A stretch of 64,000 bases of DNA. Origin: CAZCCM01 sp964616165. GTDB lineage: Bacteria; Bacillota; Clostridia; TANB77; CAG-508. Where the stretch lies: assembly GCA_964616165.1 (NCBI GenBank), contig CAZTTS010000004.1, positions 1 to 64,000 of the forward strand, given 5' to 3'. Position 1 is the first letter of the stretch; each line of letters opens with the position of its first letter. This document shows, one piece after another, positions 1-9,727 of the stretch. The notes under the pieces were generated by a model. The model saw only the letters and a list, made by a program, of their open reading frames with translations. It ran no database searches and had not been told where the DNA came from. Made by a program: the position numbers and the translations under genes.

Positions 1-1467
1 AACTGATTTAGTAAATGTTTCTTTATATGCAACTTGTGGTTTACCAACAGAACATTCCACTGCAAATTCTTTTTGCATTCTACTTACGATAACTTCTAAG
101 TGAAGCTCTCCCATACCAGCAATAACTGTTTGTCCAGTTTCTGCATTTGTATATGTTTTAAAAGTAGGATCTTCTTCAGCAAGTTTTGATAAAGCTATAC
201 TCATTTTTTCTTGAGCTGCCTTATCTTTTGGTTCAATTGCAATATCTATAACTGGTTCTGGGAATTCCATTGATTCTAATATAACTGGATTATCTACACT
301 ACATAAAGTATCTCCTGTTCCCACATCCTTTAATCCAACTGCTGCCGCAATATCTCCAGAGAATACTTCTTTTAATTCGTCTCTTTTATTAGCATGCATT
401 TGGAGTAATCTTCCAATTCTTTCTTTTTTATCTTTAGTTGAGTTTAAAACTGTTGAACCTGATTCTAGAACTCCTGAATAAACTCTTAAAAAGCATAATT
501 TCCCAACAAATGGATCTGTAGCTATTTTAAATGCTAAAGCTGCAAAAGGTTCATCATCTGATGTTTTTCTAACAACTTCATTTCCATCTAAATCAACTCC
601 AGTTACACTATCAATGTCAACTGGTGACGGCATAATATCTACAATATAGTCCATTATAAATTGAACACCTTTGTTTTTATATGCTGTTCCACAACATACT
701 GGTATTATCTTATTTGTTATTGTTCCTTGTCTAATTCCTTTTACGATTTCATCTTCAGTTAGTTCTTCACCTTCCAAATATTTCATCATTAATTCATCAT
801 CATGTTCTGCTGCAGTTTCTAATAATATTTCTCTATATTCTTCTGCTTGTGCTTTATATTCTTCTGGAATTTCTACTGTTTCCATTTCTGTTCCTAAATC
901 ATTAGTATAAATCTCTGCCTTCATTCTTATTAAGTCAATAATTCCAGTGAACTTATCTTCAGCACCAATTGGTAACTGTAAAGCAACTGCATTAGCTTTT
1001 AATCTTGTTTTTAATTGTGTTAAACAAGCAAAATAATCAGCACCAACTAAATCCATTTTGTTTACAAAAACTAATCTAGGTACTTTATATTTATTAGCTT
1101 GTCTCCAAACTGTTTCTGATTGAGGTTGAACACCATCTTTAGCTGATAAAACCATTATTGCACCATCTAGTACTCTTAATGATCTTTCAACTTCTACTGT
1201 AAAGTCAACATGTCCTGGAGTATCTATTATATTTATTTTATGATCTCTCCAATAACAAGTTGTTGCAGCTGATGTAATTGTTATTCCTCTATCTTTTTCA
1301 TCTTGCATCCAGTCCATTTGAGAAGCACCTTCATGTGTTTCCCCTATTTTATGAATTTTACCTGCATAAAAAAGAATTCTTTCAGTTGTTGTTGTTTTTC
1401 CGGCATCAATATGTGCCATTATTCCTATATTCCTCGTCTTTTCTAAAGACGTATCTCTTACTGCCAT
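1..1467 (-). CDS. fusA: Elongation factor G, N-terminal part (cut by window edge)
   Basis: Translational GTPase that drives ribosomal translocation and, with RRF, ribosome recycling. The 489 residues in the window start [15 protein letters not shown] and carry the G1 P-loop [15 protein letters not shown] near residues 17-31, the switch region [11 protein letters not shown], the DTPGHVDF G3 motif and NKMD G4. The reading frame is open to base 1, so about 200 C-terminal residues (domains IV-V) lie outside the window. The start at 1467 follows a GGAGATAA ribosome-binding site. It is the third gene of an rpsL-rpsG-fusA operon, 38 bp after rpsG. Nothing in the visible part departs from the family. 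Confidence 0.98.
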   Translation of the reverse strand, partial: MAVRDTSLEKTRNIGIMAHIDAGKTTTTERILFYAGKIHKIGETHEGASQMDWMQDEKDRGITITSAATTCYWRDHKINIIDTPGHVDFTVEVERSLRVLDGAIMVLSAKDGVQPQSETVWRQANKYKVPRLVFVNKMDLVGADYFACLTQLKTRLKANAVALQLPIGAEDKFTGIIDLIRMKAEIYTNDLGTEMETVEIPEEYKAQAEEYREILLETAAEHDDELMMKYLEGEELTEDEIVKGIRQGTITNKIIPVCCGTAYKNKGVQFIMDYIVDIMPSPVDIDSVTGVDLDGNEVVRKTSDDEPFAALAFKIATDPFVGKLCFLRVYSGVLESGSTVLNSTKDKKERIGRLLQMHANKRDELKEVFSGDIAAAVGLKDVGTGDTLCSVDNPVILESMEFPEPVIDIAIEPKDKAAQEKMSIALSKLAEEDPTFKTYTNAETGQTVIAGMGELHLEVIVSRMQKEFAVECSVGKPQVAYKETFTKSV

Positions 1468-1505
1468 TTTTATCTCCTTATTTTACTCTTTGTTTTTTAA
1501 TACTA

Positions 1506-1976
1506 TTAAAATCTATAATGCGCAAAAGCCTTATTAGCTTCAGCCATTTTATGCATTTCTTCTTTTTTCCTAAATGCACCACCATTGTTATTTAAAGAAT
1601 CAATGATTTCTGCTGCTAATTTTTCTGCCATTCCTTTTTCATTTCTTCTTCTAGCATAGTTAACTAACCATCTTAAAGCTAAAGTTTGTCTTCTTTCTTC
1701 TCGAACTTCTAAAGGAACTTGATAAGTAGCTCCTCCAACTCTTCTTGCTTTAACTTCTAAAACTGGTTTTAAGTTTTCTACACATTCTTCAAAAGCTGCC
1801 AATGCTGGTTTTTTTGTTTTTTCTTCAACAATATCGAATGCTGTATAAACTATTTTTTGAGCTAAACTTTTCTTTCCATCTAGCATTACATTATTAATTA
1901 GTTTTGAAACTACGACATTATGATATTTTGGATCAGGTAAGATTTCTCTTTTATCTATAAATCCTTTTCTTGGCAT
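1506..1976 (-). CDS. rpsG: 30S ribosomal protein S7
   Basis: Primary 16S rRNA-binding protein that nucleates assembly of the 30S head. The 156-residue product has the usual length and the family start [18 protein letters not shown], with the conserved [11 protein letters not shown] segment around residues 78-88 and ALRWL near 100. The start is preceded by a GAGGAGGGAAG ribosome-binding site. It lies between rpsL and fusA on the same strand, the standard str-operon order. The 128-bp rpsL-rpsG spacer contains an AT-rich hairpin (TAAGATAAT...ATTATCTTA) whose role is unknown. Confidence 0.98.
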   Translation of the reverse strand: MPRKGFIDKREILPDPKYHNVVVSKLINNVMLDGKKSLAQKIVYTAFDIVEEKTKKPALAAFEECVENLKPVLEVKARRVGGATYQVPLEVREERRQTLALRWLVNYARRRNEKGMAEKLAAEIIDSLNNNGGAFRKKEEMHKMAEANKAFAHYRF

Positions 1977-2104
1977 ATTACTTCCCTCCTCTTTTTTTGT
2001 TTTGTTAAAGATAATTAAAGAATTATCTTATAGGTACTCTAAAAAATATTTCGTTTTTAGTTTCATGCCTTTTGATATTTTTTATCAAGAAGCACAACTG
2101 AATA

Positions 2105-2515
2105 TTATTTAGGTTTTTTTGTTCCATACTTAGATCTACCTTGTTTTCTGTCTGTAACACCTGCTGTATCTAAGGTTCCACGAACAACATGATATCTAAC
2201 TCCAGGTAAGTCCTTTACTCTTCCACCACGAATAGTAACAACACTATGTTCTTGAAGGTTGTGACCTTCACCAGGAATATATGCTGTAACTTCCATACCA
2301 TTAGATAGTCTAACTCTTGCAACTTTTCTTAAAGCTGAATTAGGCTTTCTTGGTGTTATAGTTCTAACTACTGTACATACACCTCTTTTTTGTGGAGAAT
2401 TCGTTGTTGTTAATCTTCTCTTTTTAGAATTGTATGTTTTTTGTAGTGCTGGTGATTTAGACTTTGTTGTTGTTTTCTTTCTACCTTTTCTAACTAGTTG
2501 ATTAATTGTTGGCAT
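2105..2515 (-). CDS. rpsL: 30S ribosomal protein S12, Arg at the classical streptomycin-resistance position
   Basis: Decoding-centre protein of the small subunit, controlling translational accuracy. The 136-residue product has all family blocks: [43 protein letters not shown] and [14 protein letters not shown]. It has the extended N-terminal region (about 13 residues longer than E. coli) also seen in Bacilli. The decoding loop reads [11 protein letters not shown] rather than the usual [11 protein letters not shown], so residue 56 is Arg. This is the position of K42 in E. coli, K43 in M. tuberculosis and K56 in B. subtilis. Substitution there, including K to R, gives streptomycin resistance in those species. 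First gene of the rpsL-rpsG-fusA operon, with its own promoter and leader hairpin. Confidence 0.97.
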   Translation of the reverse strand: MPTINQLVRKGRKKTTTKSKSPALQKTYNSKKRRLTTTNSPQKRGVCTVVRTITPRKPNSALRKVARVRLSNGMEVTAYIPGEGHNLQEHSVVTIRGGRVKDLPGVRYHVVRGTLDTAGVTDRKQGRSKYGTKKPK

Positions 2516-2554
2516 TCTTTTTTCACCCCTTTCTTAATAAAAAATATCAAAAGA

Positions 2555-2580
2555 CAACAATACTAATTAAAGTATTGTTG
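2555..2580 (-). promoter_or_regulatory. Leader hairpin / possible attenuator upstream of rpsL
   Basis: A perfect 10-bp inverted repeat (CAACAATACT and AGTATTGTTG, loop of six) lies in the rpsL 5' leader, between the promoter and the ribosome-binding site. It is followed on the transcribed strand by a broken T-rich tract (TCTTTTGATATTTTTTATT). The arrangement resembles an intrinsic terminator acting as an attenuator, but the T tract is interrupted, so it could be only a stabilising or protein-binding hairpin. Confidence 0.5.
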
Positions 2581-2597
2581 CTTCCTTAAGCTCTTAT

Positions 2598-2626
2598 ATT
2601 TTAACACATCTATTAATTTTTGTAAA
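2598..2626 (-). promoter_or_regulatory. Promoter of rpsL operon
   Basis: Sigma-A type promoter: -35 TTTACA (2621-2626) and -10 TAAAAT (2598-2603) separated by exactly 17 bp, about 85 bp upstream of the rpsL start. Confidence 0.65.
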
Positions 2627-2682
2627 GAAATTAGAAAATATTCTTCTTTAAAAAAACCATTAAAATAATTTACTATACTAAC

Positions 2683-3390
2683 TTATAAGCTTAGTTCAAT
2701 ATCATCTTCTTTTTCTTTTTCTGATTTTAAGTTTTTTTCTTGAAATTTCTTATGTTTATCATATAAATCTTGTGTTAGCCAAAATATATTTAGTTCGGAA
2801 TCATATACATAACCATATAGAGTTTTAACCAGTTCTATAACCTCTTCAGCTTCAACTTCCCAATTCTCATTTGGGTGCAGAGAGTCACTATATACATCAA
2901 TCATTTCTTGCATTAATGGTTCTGCATATTTCCTACCATATAAAACATCTTGTTCTTGAAAACTAGATACTTTTTGCATAAATCTATCGCTTACTTCTCC
3001 CACTGTGTCATCTTCAAATACTGGCACACGAACCATAACATCTCTTCCGCCTCTTTGTTCTTTGTTCTTACTTAATACAGGTTTTTCTATAATACCTTCT
3101 TCAATTAATGTTTCTAGTATTTGTTTATTTTCTTCATCTAAAGAATCATAATGAATACCAATATATGCATTTCCACCAATATCTTTTTTATTAGCAGAAC
3201 TATTAATTGTTCTTATATTTCTATCATATAAAAATAAGCACGCCTTTAAACATGGTTCTTCTATAAATTTTTTAAAATCTTCTCTATCAGTAACAACAGC
3301 TCCTTATGAATGAAAACCAAAATCTTGACTATTTATTGTTGTTATTTCACTTATTTTTTTATCATATGGATTATCTAACTTTTCTATCAC
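2683..3390 (-). pseudogene. Unrecognised ~235-residue protein interrupted by one in-frame TAA
   Basis: A single frame runs from a GTG start at 3390, behind a strong GAGGAGAT ribosome-binding site, to the stop at 2683. It is broken only by TAA at 3304-3306 (codon 29), between ...QDFGFHS and GAVVTDREDF. The sequence on both sides of the stop looks coding, and the frame does not change. No ATG, GTG or TTG codon follows the TAA until residue 119, MVRVPVFEDD. I do not recognise the family. The C-terminus is acidic and Lys-rich. It may be a recent nonsense mutation, a consensus error or a readthrough gene. It is co-oriented with the upstream DUF4097-like gene, 39 bp away. Confidence 0.6.
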
Positions 3391-3429
3391 AATCTATCTC
3401 CTCAATAATTATATATTTTATAATTTTTA

Positions 3430-4146
3430 TTAAATATTAAAGAAGTTTTTATAAAAATTGTCTTGTGTATTATCTTTTTCTTCTTCTTTTTCAATCAATG
3501 TCTTATATTTGTCTAGTTTAACAATTCCTGTTTTACTCTCTATTTCCAAGCTTCCTTCATAAGTTCTAGGAATTTCAATTATCATAGCATTATTTTTAGA
3601 ATCAAATTTAACAGGTTTAAAGATTTTCTTTTTTTCTTCAATATTTAAGCTTTTATTCTTATTCTGTATATTGATTTTCTTATCATATTTTTTATTATAC
3701 CTTATAACAATATCATCAGTTTCTGATTCTTTTACATTAACATCAAAAGTATCTAAATTAATATTAATATTATTTACTTTATTCAATTTATAGCTTGAAA
3801 CTTCTTTTAATGATTCTTCTTTAATAAAAACTTTTAATATTGGTGAGCTAAAACTTTGTTTAATTGGAATAAAATAAATATAAATAGATACAAAAGCAAT
3901 AAATATCCACATTAATACTCTTGCAATTCGATTAATATTATAGCCTTTGAAAATTTTATTTAAAGTTTTCTCAAGCTTTTCTTTTTTTATTCGATCTTCT
4001 ATCTCTTTTTGTTTCTTTTCTTCTTCAATTCTCTTTAGTTCTTCAGCCCTTAAACTTTCTTCAGTAATCTCATTTACTTCTAAAACTGTTTCACTATTAT
4101 TATCTTTAGGCTTTTTAGATTTCCTCGTATCTTTTACCTCTGCCAT
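3430..4146 (-). CDS. Membrane-anchored DUF4097-like protein
   Basis: The 238-residue product has a charged, coiled-coil-like cytoplasmic N-terminus rich in Glu and Lys (residues 1-70). One transmembrane helix follows (about 75-95, VLMWIFIAFVSIYIYFIP). The outer C-terminal domain has repeating short beta strands (NININLDTFDVNVKES, DIVIRYNKKYDKK, AMIIEIPRTYEGSLEI). That pattern is typical of DUF4097 putative-adhesin beta solenoids. The assignment rests on fold pattern rather than a signature motif. It starts 8 bp after recG and is probably co-transcribed with it. Function is unknown. Confidence 0.7.
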   Translation of the reverse strand: MAEVKDTRKSKKPKDNNSETVLEVNEITEESLRAEELKRIEEEKKQKEIEDRIKKEKLEKTLNKIFKGYNINRIARVLMWIFIAFVSIYIYFIPIKQSFSSPILKVFIKEESLKEVSSYKLNKVNNININLDTFDVNVKESETDDIVIRYNKKYDKKINIQNKNKSLNIEEKKKIFKPVKFDSKNNAMIIEIPRTYEGSLEIESKTGIVKLDKYKTLIEKEEEKDNTQDNFYKNFFNI

Positions 4147-4154
4147 AAGTCCTC

Positions 4155-6212
4155 CTATAATACTATGTTTTTCATCATGTCTTTAACCTTGTTGCCTATT
4201 TTAATATTATCTTTAATTTCAAAATTTATATCATTTTCTATTAATTCAATAGCAATTTTTTGTACTTCTTTTAATATTTCCATATCAGTAAACAAATTCG
4301 CAATTTTAAAGTCTGGTAATCCATGTTGCTTTGTCCCGAAAAAATCTCCAGATCCTCTCATTTCAAGATCTTTTTCAGCAATAATAAATCCATCTGTAGT
4401 TTCTTCCATAATCTTAAGTCTTTCCATCATACGTTCAGATTTTTTATCACCTTTAAGTATACAATATGATTGATATTCTCCTCTTCCAATTCTTCCTCTT
4501 AGTTGATGAAGTTGTGCAAGACCAAATCTTTCTGCATTTTCTACAATCATGATATTTGCATTTGGAACATCTACACCAACTTCTATTACAGTTGTAGAAA
4601 CTAAAACATCTATTTTACCAGCTTTAAAGTCTAGCATTATTGCATCTTTTTCTGAATCTTTCATTTTTCCATGCATAAATTCAACACTATATTCTTTAAA
4701 ACGCTTTTTATATTCTTCATAAATTTCTTGAACTGAATTTAAATCTAATTCCTCATTTTCTTCTATTAAAGGACATACAACATATGTTTGTCTGCCCTTT
4801 TTAATTTCACTCTCAACAAAAGAATATATTTTTTCTGTTGCTCTATAGTTTAGCGCAATAGTTTTTATTTCTTTCCTATTTGGAGGTAATTCATCTATAA
4901 TTGATATATCCAAATCTCCATAAAGTATTAAAGCTAAGGTTCTAGGTATTGGAGTTGCAGACATAACTAATGTATTTGGATTCTTACCCTTTGTTAAAAT
5001 AGTTTCTCTTTGTTTAACTCCAAATCTATGTTGTTCATCAGTTACAACTAAACCTAAATTTTTAAATTCAACATCTTCTTCTAATAATGCATGTGTTCCT
5101 ATAATTATATCAATTTTACCTGACTTTATATCTTCTAATACTTCTTCTTTTTCTTTTTTCTTTAATCCTGAAGTTAATACAGCAATATTAATGTCATATT
5201 TTTCTAAGAAATATTTAAAATTAGTAAAGTGTTGCATAGCAAGTATCACAGTAGGTGCAAGAATTGCGCTTTGATAACCACTTTTAGCAGCTTTATATGC
5301 AGCAATTATTGCTATAATAGTTTTACCAGAACCAACATCTCCTTGAAGCAATCTATCCATTGATAAATTACTTTCTAAATCAGTTTCAATTTCATCTAAA
5401 ACTCTAAGTTGTGCTGAAGTTAGTCTAAAAGGTAGATCATTTACTACATTATTTAAAGAAATACTTTTATCAAACTTAGGGCCATTTCCTTTTTTGTTTT
5501 GTTGTTTTAAATGGAATAACATTAGACTAATTACAAAAAGTTCATCAAATATGAGTCTTCTTCTAGCTTTATTTAACATTTCATTATTTTCAGGAAAATG
5601 AATATTAAAAATTGCTGTTTTTAAATCAATTAAATTATTTTGTTTTAAAAATTCATTAGAATAAAAATCTTCAAAAATATTTGTTTTTTCAATCTCTTTA
5701 AAAGCATTTGCAATTATTGTTCTTAATATATTATGTGTTAATCCTGGAGTAAGTCCGTATCTAGGAACAATATTCCCTGCTCTTGTCGTATCTTTATCAG
5801 CTTCTTCAACTTCTGGATTTAATACTTCAAAATGAGCAAAACTTATTTTTACTTCTCCATAAAAATAATAATCATTACCTTGTGTAAGATTATTTGCTAA
5901 ATATGGTCTATTATACCAAGTAACATTTGCACTACCTGTTTCGTCCTGAATAACAGCCTTTTGTATTGTTAATCTTCTTCTTGTTCCTCTTGTAAATTTA
6001 CTAATACTACTTACTTTTGTTATTAATTTTGCTCGAACAGGAACAATAGAACCATTTTCTAATTCAATTATTTTCTTAATTTTTGTTCTATCTTCATAGT
6101 CTCTAGGATAATATTCTATTAAGTCTTTTAGAGTATATATTCCTAATTTATTAAATTTCTCAACTCTTTTAGGGCCAACACCCTTTACATATTGTATGCT
6201 TTTTTCTAACAA
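4155..6212 (-). CDS. recG: ATP-dependent DNA helicase RecG
   Basis: Branch-migration helicase that remodels stalled forks and Holliday junctions. The 685-residue product has the N-terminal OB-fold wedge (about 50-150), Walker A in LLQGDVGSGKT (about 287-297) and the Walker B variant DEQH in VVTDEQHRFG. It also has SATPIPRTLAL motif III, and C-terminal helicase motifs including TTVIEVGVDVPNANIMIVENAERFGLAQLHQLRGRIGR (quoted in part: VIEVGVDVPNA and QLRGRIGRG). Length and order match the family. It lies 4 bp after the sortase gene and 8 bp before the DUF4097-like gene, consistent with one operon. Confidence 0.98.
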   Translation of the reverse strand: MLEKSIQYVKGVGPKRVEKFNKLGIYTLKDLIEYYPRDYEDRTKIKKIIELENGSIVPVRAKLITKVSSISKFTRGTRRRLTIQKAVIQDETGSANVTWYNRPYLANNLTQGNDYYFYGEVKISFAHFEVLNPEVEEADKDTTRAGNIVPRYGLTPGLTHNILRTIIANAFKEIEKTNIFEDFYSNEFLKQNNLIDLKTAIFNIHFPENNEMLNKARRRLIFDELFVISLMLFHLKQQNKKGNGPKFDKSISLNNVVNDLPFRLTSAQLRVLDEIETDLESNLSMDRLLQGDVGSGKTIIAIIAAYKAAKSGYQSAILAPTVILAMQHFTNFKYFLEKYDINIAVLTSGLKKKEKEEVLEDIKSGKIDIIIGTHALLEEDVEFKNLGLVVTDEQHRFGVKQRETILTKGKNPNTLVMSATPIPRTLALILYGDLDISIIDELPPNRKEIKTIALNYRATEKIYSFVESEIKKGRQTYVVCPLIEENEELDLNSVQEIYEEYKKRFKEYSVEFMHGKMKDSEKDAIMLDFKAGKIDVLVSTTVIEVGVDVPNANIMIVENAERFGLAQLHQLRGRIGRGEYQSYCILKGDKKSERMMERLKIMEETTDGFIIAEKDLEMRGSGDFFGTKQHGLPDFKIANLFTDMEILKEVQKIAIELIENDINFEIKDNIKIGNKVKDMMKNIVL

Positions 6213-6216
6213 AAGC

Positions 6217-7056
6217 TTAAACCTCTCTTGCTCTAACTATTATTCTTCCTCTTACATCATCAGTACAAGTAATTAAAGTTAATTCTCTTAGTCCATTTGT
6301 TTTTTGTGAAGTAGCATCTGTATTTGTAGGATCTACAATTAAATAATCATAAACCTTATATCTAACCAAATCTCCTGATAAACCAGTAAGCTCTATAGTA
6401 TCTCCAATTTTTATTTTGCTTAGATGTGAAAAGAATTTATTTCTTAAACTTTGATTCCATGCTGATGTATAATTATGTCCAACAACACAATAATTACCAG
6501 TTTGATTTGGATTAGGCCCCCAGAACTTTACTGGAGATATTCTTAATAATTCTTCAAAGATTTCTTCTGCATCACTTTCTTCAGCAATTTGTTTTGATGC
6601 AACAGTATCTATAACTGCATATTTTATTTTTAATCGTGGAATATTTAAAATTGCCGCTGTATAATATTTTATTCCACTTTCTGTTCTTTCTTCAGTTCTT
6701 TCTTGAGCATTTTTAAGGGATTCTTGCATTTTAATTTTTTCGTTTTCAATTTTTTCAATTAATGCTCTATTAATTCTTTCTTGATCTGCCTCAGTTTCAT
6801 TTAAAACAACAATTGTTGAACCACGTGACACTGTAATTTCTCCAGTATCTATATCATCAATGACGAAATTAATTGAACCAAGTAATTTTTCAGCTTGCTC
6901 TGCCTCTTTGTTTTGAACATGTTCAGATATTATATAATAAATAGTAAGAGCAATTACTAATATAATGGCTAGTATAAAAATTGATTTATATATGCTTTTT
7001 TTTCTTCTCATTTCTGGTGTTACATATAGTGTTTTTGAAATTAAAATTTGATTCAT
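6217..7056 (-). CDS. Sortase (class D-like transpeptidase)
   Basis: Membrane-anchored cysteine transpeptidase that cleaves a sorting motif and attaches surface proteins. The 279-residue product has one N-terminal transmembrane helix (about 25-43, ILAIILVIALTIYYII) followed by a coiled-coil-like stalk. The sortase barrel holds the catalytic His in VVGHNYT (about 194), Cys264 in TLITCTDD and the active-site Arg in GRIIVRA (about 271). The class assignment is tentative. No LPXTG-type substrate gene is visible next to it; it sits between tilS and recG, so its targets must be elsewhere. Confidence 0.88.
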   Translation of the reverse strand: MNQILISKTLYVTPEMRRKKSIYKSIFILAIILVIALTIYYIISEHVQNKEAEQAEKLLGSINFVIDDIDTGEITVSRGSTIVVLNETEADQERINRALIEKIENEKIKMQESLKNAQERTEERTESGIKYYTAAILNIPRLKIKYAVIDTVASKQIAEESDAEEIFEELLRISPVKFWGPNPNQTGNYCVVGHNYTSAWNQSLRNKFFSHLSKIKIGDTIELTGLSGDLVRYKVYDYLIVDPTNTDATSQKTNGLRELTLITCTDDVRGRIIVRAREV

Positions 7057-7084
7057 AATTTCCCCTTTAAAATTTCTCTTTAGT

Positions 7085-8307
7085 TTAATTACTAATTGTA
7101 ATCTTGCCTCTTAAAATAGTAAATTTAATATCTTTATTTAACATCATGTATTTGTTTCCAATATTATTATATGCTATTTTAATTGCATCATCTATATTTA
7201 TTTTAGAAATATCTTTATATGTGTTAAAATCTTCTTTTAATACTTTTCTTAAAACTCTTCTTTTTAATACAATTTCTAATTCATTAAATTTTANNNNNNN
7301 NNNNNNNNNNNNNNNNNNNNNNNNNNNNNNNNNNNNNNNNNNNNNNNNNNNNNNNNNNNNNNNNNNNNNNNNNNNNNNNNNNNNNNNNNNNNNAATACTT
7401 TTCTTAAAACTCTTCTTTTTAATACAATTTCTAATTCATTAAATTTTACTAAATCCAGTTTTATTTCTTTTTTTGCTTGTTTTTCTTTTTTTACTTGTTT
7501 TTCTTTTTTTACTTTACTTTCTATATTTTGACTAGCTTTTTCCCTTGTAGAAATAGTAATATCTTCTAATATTTTATTTGTGATATTATCTAAGAATAAA
7601 TCTTCATCTCTCAATATTTCACTCATTCTATAGAATGTATGATCAATATTATCATTATATTTTTCTTTAATTAATGGTAAAAGTTCATTCCTAATGCTAT
7701 TTCTTGTATATTCAGATTCTAAGTTTGTTCTATCAACTATATATTTAATTTTGTTTAAATTTAAATACTCTTCAATATCTTTTCTTTCAATAATTAAAAC
7801 AGGTCTTACAATATTATTATTAATTAGTTCAATTCCTTTTAAACCATCAATTCCTGTTCCACGCATAAGATTTAAAAAAATCGTTTCTGTATTATCATTC
7901 AAATTATGTGCAGTACAAATCTTATAATTATCTTTACCAAAACTTTCTTTCCCAACATCATTTAAGAATTTATATCTTTCTTCTCTTCCAACTTCTTCTT
8001 CACTTCTTTTTTCAACATTTGATTTTTCTTTAATATTAACTGCTTTTGAAAAGAATTTTAGATTTAATTCATCTGCGCATTTTTTAACATAATCTAAATC
8101 TGTCTTTGCTTCATCACGAATCATATGATTTAAATGAGCAACTACAAAATTTAAGTTCAAATTATATTTTTCATTCAAACTTACCAAGATATAAAGCATG
8201 AAAACAGAATCAGCTCCGCCTGATACTGCAAGAACTAAATTATCATTTTTTTCTATTAAATTATTTGCTTGAATGTATGAATATACATTTTCTTCAATTA
8301 TTTTCAT
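7085..8307 (-). CDS. tilS: tRNA(Ile)-lysidine synthase TilS (split by an artefactual assembly gap)
   Basis: Modifies C34 of the CAU tRNA-Ile to lysidine so that it reads AUA. The PP-loop motif SGGADS is at about residues 30-35 and the N-type ATPase core runs to about residue 220. The N run 7294-7393 falls in the C-terminal part. Both sides carry the same 55 bp (7239-7293 and 7394-7448). Removing the Ns and one copy joins the frame through RRVLRKVLKEDFNTYKDISK to a stop at 7085-7087, giving 355 residues. A short Lys/Glu repeat (KKEKQVKKEKQAKKE) precedes the C-terminal domain. Lies between dnaB and the sortase gene. Confidence 0.93.
7239..7448. other. Assembly gap of 100 N flanked by identical 55-bp ends
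   Basis: Bases 7294-7393 are N. The 55 bases before the gap (7239-7293) are identical to the 55 after it (7394-7448). This is what two contigs sharing a k-mer overlap look like when joined with a fixed-length gap. Collapsing it restores the tilS frame. Confidence 0.95.
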
Positions 8308-8369
8308 AATATTTTATATTTTATATTTTATATTTTTATGTTTTTTTTTATCTTTTTATATCTTTGTTT

Positions 8370-9701
8370 TTATTCACTAGTCCCAAAATTAACAAATTTT
8401 GTATATTCTGGTAACCATAGAATATCAATCTCTCCAGTTGAACCACCTCTATGTTTTGAAATTATAATTTGAGCTTGATTTCCTAGTTCTGAGTCTTTAT
8501 CATAATAGCTTTCTCTAAATATAAATAAAACCATGTCAGCATCTTGCTCAATTGCACCTGATTCTCTTAAATCAGAAAGTTGTGGTCTTTTATGAGTTGA
8601 CTCTCTCGCTCTTTCTACATTTCTAGATAATTGAGATATTGCTATTATTGGAACATTTAATTCTTTAGCTAAAATTTTAAGTGATCTACTAATTTCAGAT
8701 ATTTCTTGTTCTCTTGTTCCATTTCTTCTTCCTAGAGGTTGTATTAATTGCAGATAGTCTATAACTACTAATGATAAGTCATCTCTTTCCATTTTTAGTT
8801 TTCTAGCACGTGATCTTATTTCCATCATATTAATTCCTGGAGTATCATCAATAAACAACTTTGCTTCAGAAAGATTACCAGATGTTACTGCTATTTTTTG
8901 CCAATCAGCAGCATTCATCATTCCTTTATTTAATTTATCATTATTAATCATAGATTCTGATGCAATAATTCTTTTTGCTAATTCTGCTTTAGACATTTCT
9001 AAGTTAAATACTAAAACTGTTTTGTTTTCTTTTGATGCAACATGTGTTGCAATATTTATTGCAAGTGCAGATTTACCCATTCCCGGTCTTGCTGCTAAAA
9101 CAATTAGATTAGATTTTTGGAATCCACCTGTTCTACTGTCTAAGTCAATAAAACCACTTGGTACTCCTGTAACTCCTGTTTTGTTTTTTGACAATTCTTC
9201 TAACTCAATAATTGTATCAGAAAGAATTTTATTAATTTCTTCAACACCAACACTATCTTTTTTAATAGTTAAATCAAAAATATTTTGTTCAGCTAAATTT
9301 AATATATCATCAGATTTCTTTGAATCATCATAACCTAATGAAATCATCGAATTACCAGTTTCAATTATTTGTCTTAAATTATATTTTTCTACTACAATAT
9401 CAACATATTGAATAATATTTTTAGTTGTTGGTACTGCATCAGTAAGACTTGTTAAATAGTCATATCCTCCAACTTTATCAAACATTTTAGTAACTGTAAG
9501 TTCTTCTGCTACAGTAACTAAATCAATAGGTATATTCTTATTAAATAATGTCTCAATTGCCTCATAAATAATTTGATGTTCTGGCCTATAAAAATATTCA
9601 TGAGTGATTCTATCACTAGCTTCAATCATTGCTACTTTATCTAATAGTATACTTCCTAAAACGGCTTGTTCAGCTGCCATATCATTTGGTGGTATTTTCA
9701 T
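8370..9701 (-). CDS. dnaB: Replicative DNA helicase DnaB
   Basis: Hexameric helicase of the replication fork (DnaC in Bacillus nomenclature). The 443-residue product has the N-terminal DnaB domain (PPNDMAAEQAVLGSIL at residues 4-19) and the RecA-like motor with Walker A ARPGMGKSALA (about 205-215). It also has Walker B VVIDYLQLI (about 311-319) and the SDLRESGAIEQDAD segment. Full length. Start chosen from the AAGGGG ribosome-binding site. It follows rplI by 26 bp in the conserved Firmicutes order gdpP-rplI-dnaB. Confidence 0.98.
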   Translation of the reverse strand: MKIPPNDMAAEQAVLGSILLDKVAMIEASDRITHEYFYRPEHQIIYEAIETLFNKNIPIDLVTVAEELTVTKMFDKVGGYDYLTSLTDAVPTTKNIIQYVDIVVEKYNLRQIIETGNSMISLGYDDSKKSDDILNLAEQNIFDLTIKKDSVGVEEINKILSDTIIELEELSKNKTGVTGVPSGFIDLDSRTGGFQKSNLIVLAARPGMGKSALAINIATHVASKENKTVLVFNLEMSKAELAKRIIASESMINNDKLNKGMMNAADWQKIAVTSGNLSEAKLFIDDTPGINMMEIRSRARKLKMERDDLSLVVIDYLQLIQPLGRRNGTREQEISEISRSLKILAKELNVPIIAISQLSRNVERARESTHKRPQLSDLRESGAIEQDADMVLFIFRESYYDKDSELGNQAQIIISKHRGGSTGEIDILWLPEYTKFVNFGTSE

Positions 9702-9727
9702 CTCTAACCCCTTATTAGTTCAATTCT

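Noticed and set aside
671..1595. Hydrophobic plus-strand frames opposite fusA and rpsG
   Set aside because: Shadows of highly conserved minus-strand genes.
3304..3306. TAA in the 2683-3390 gene as a further CGG-type frameshift
   Set aside because: The frame is the same before and after the stop and no CGG is present, so it is a different kind of interruption.
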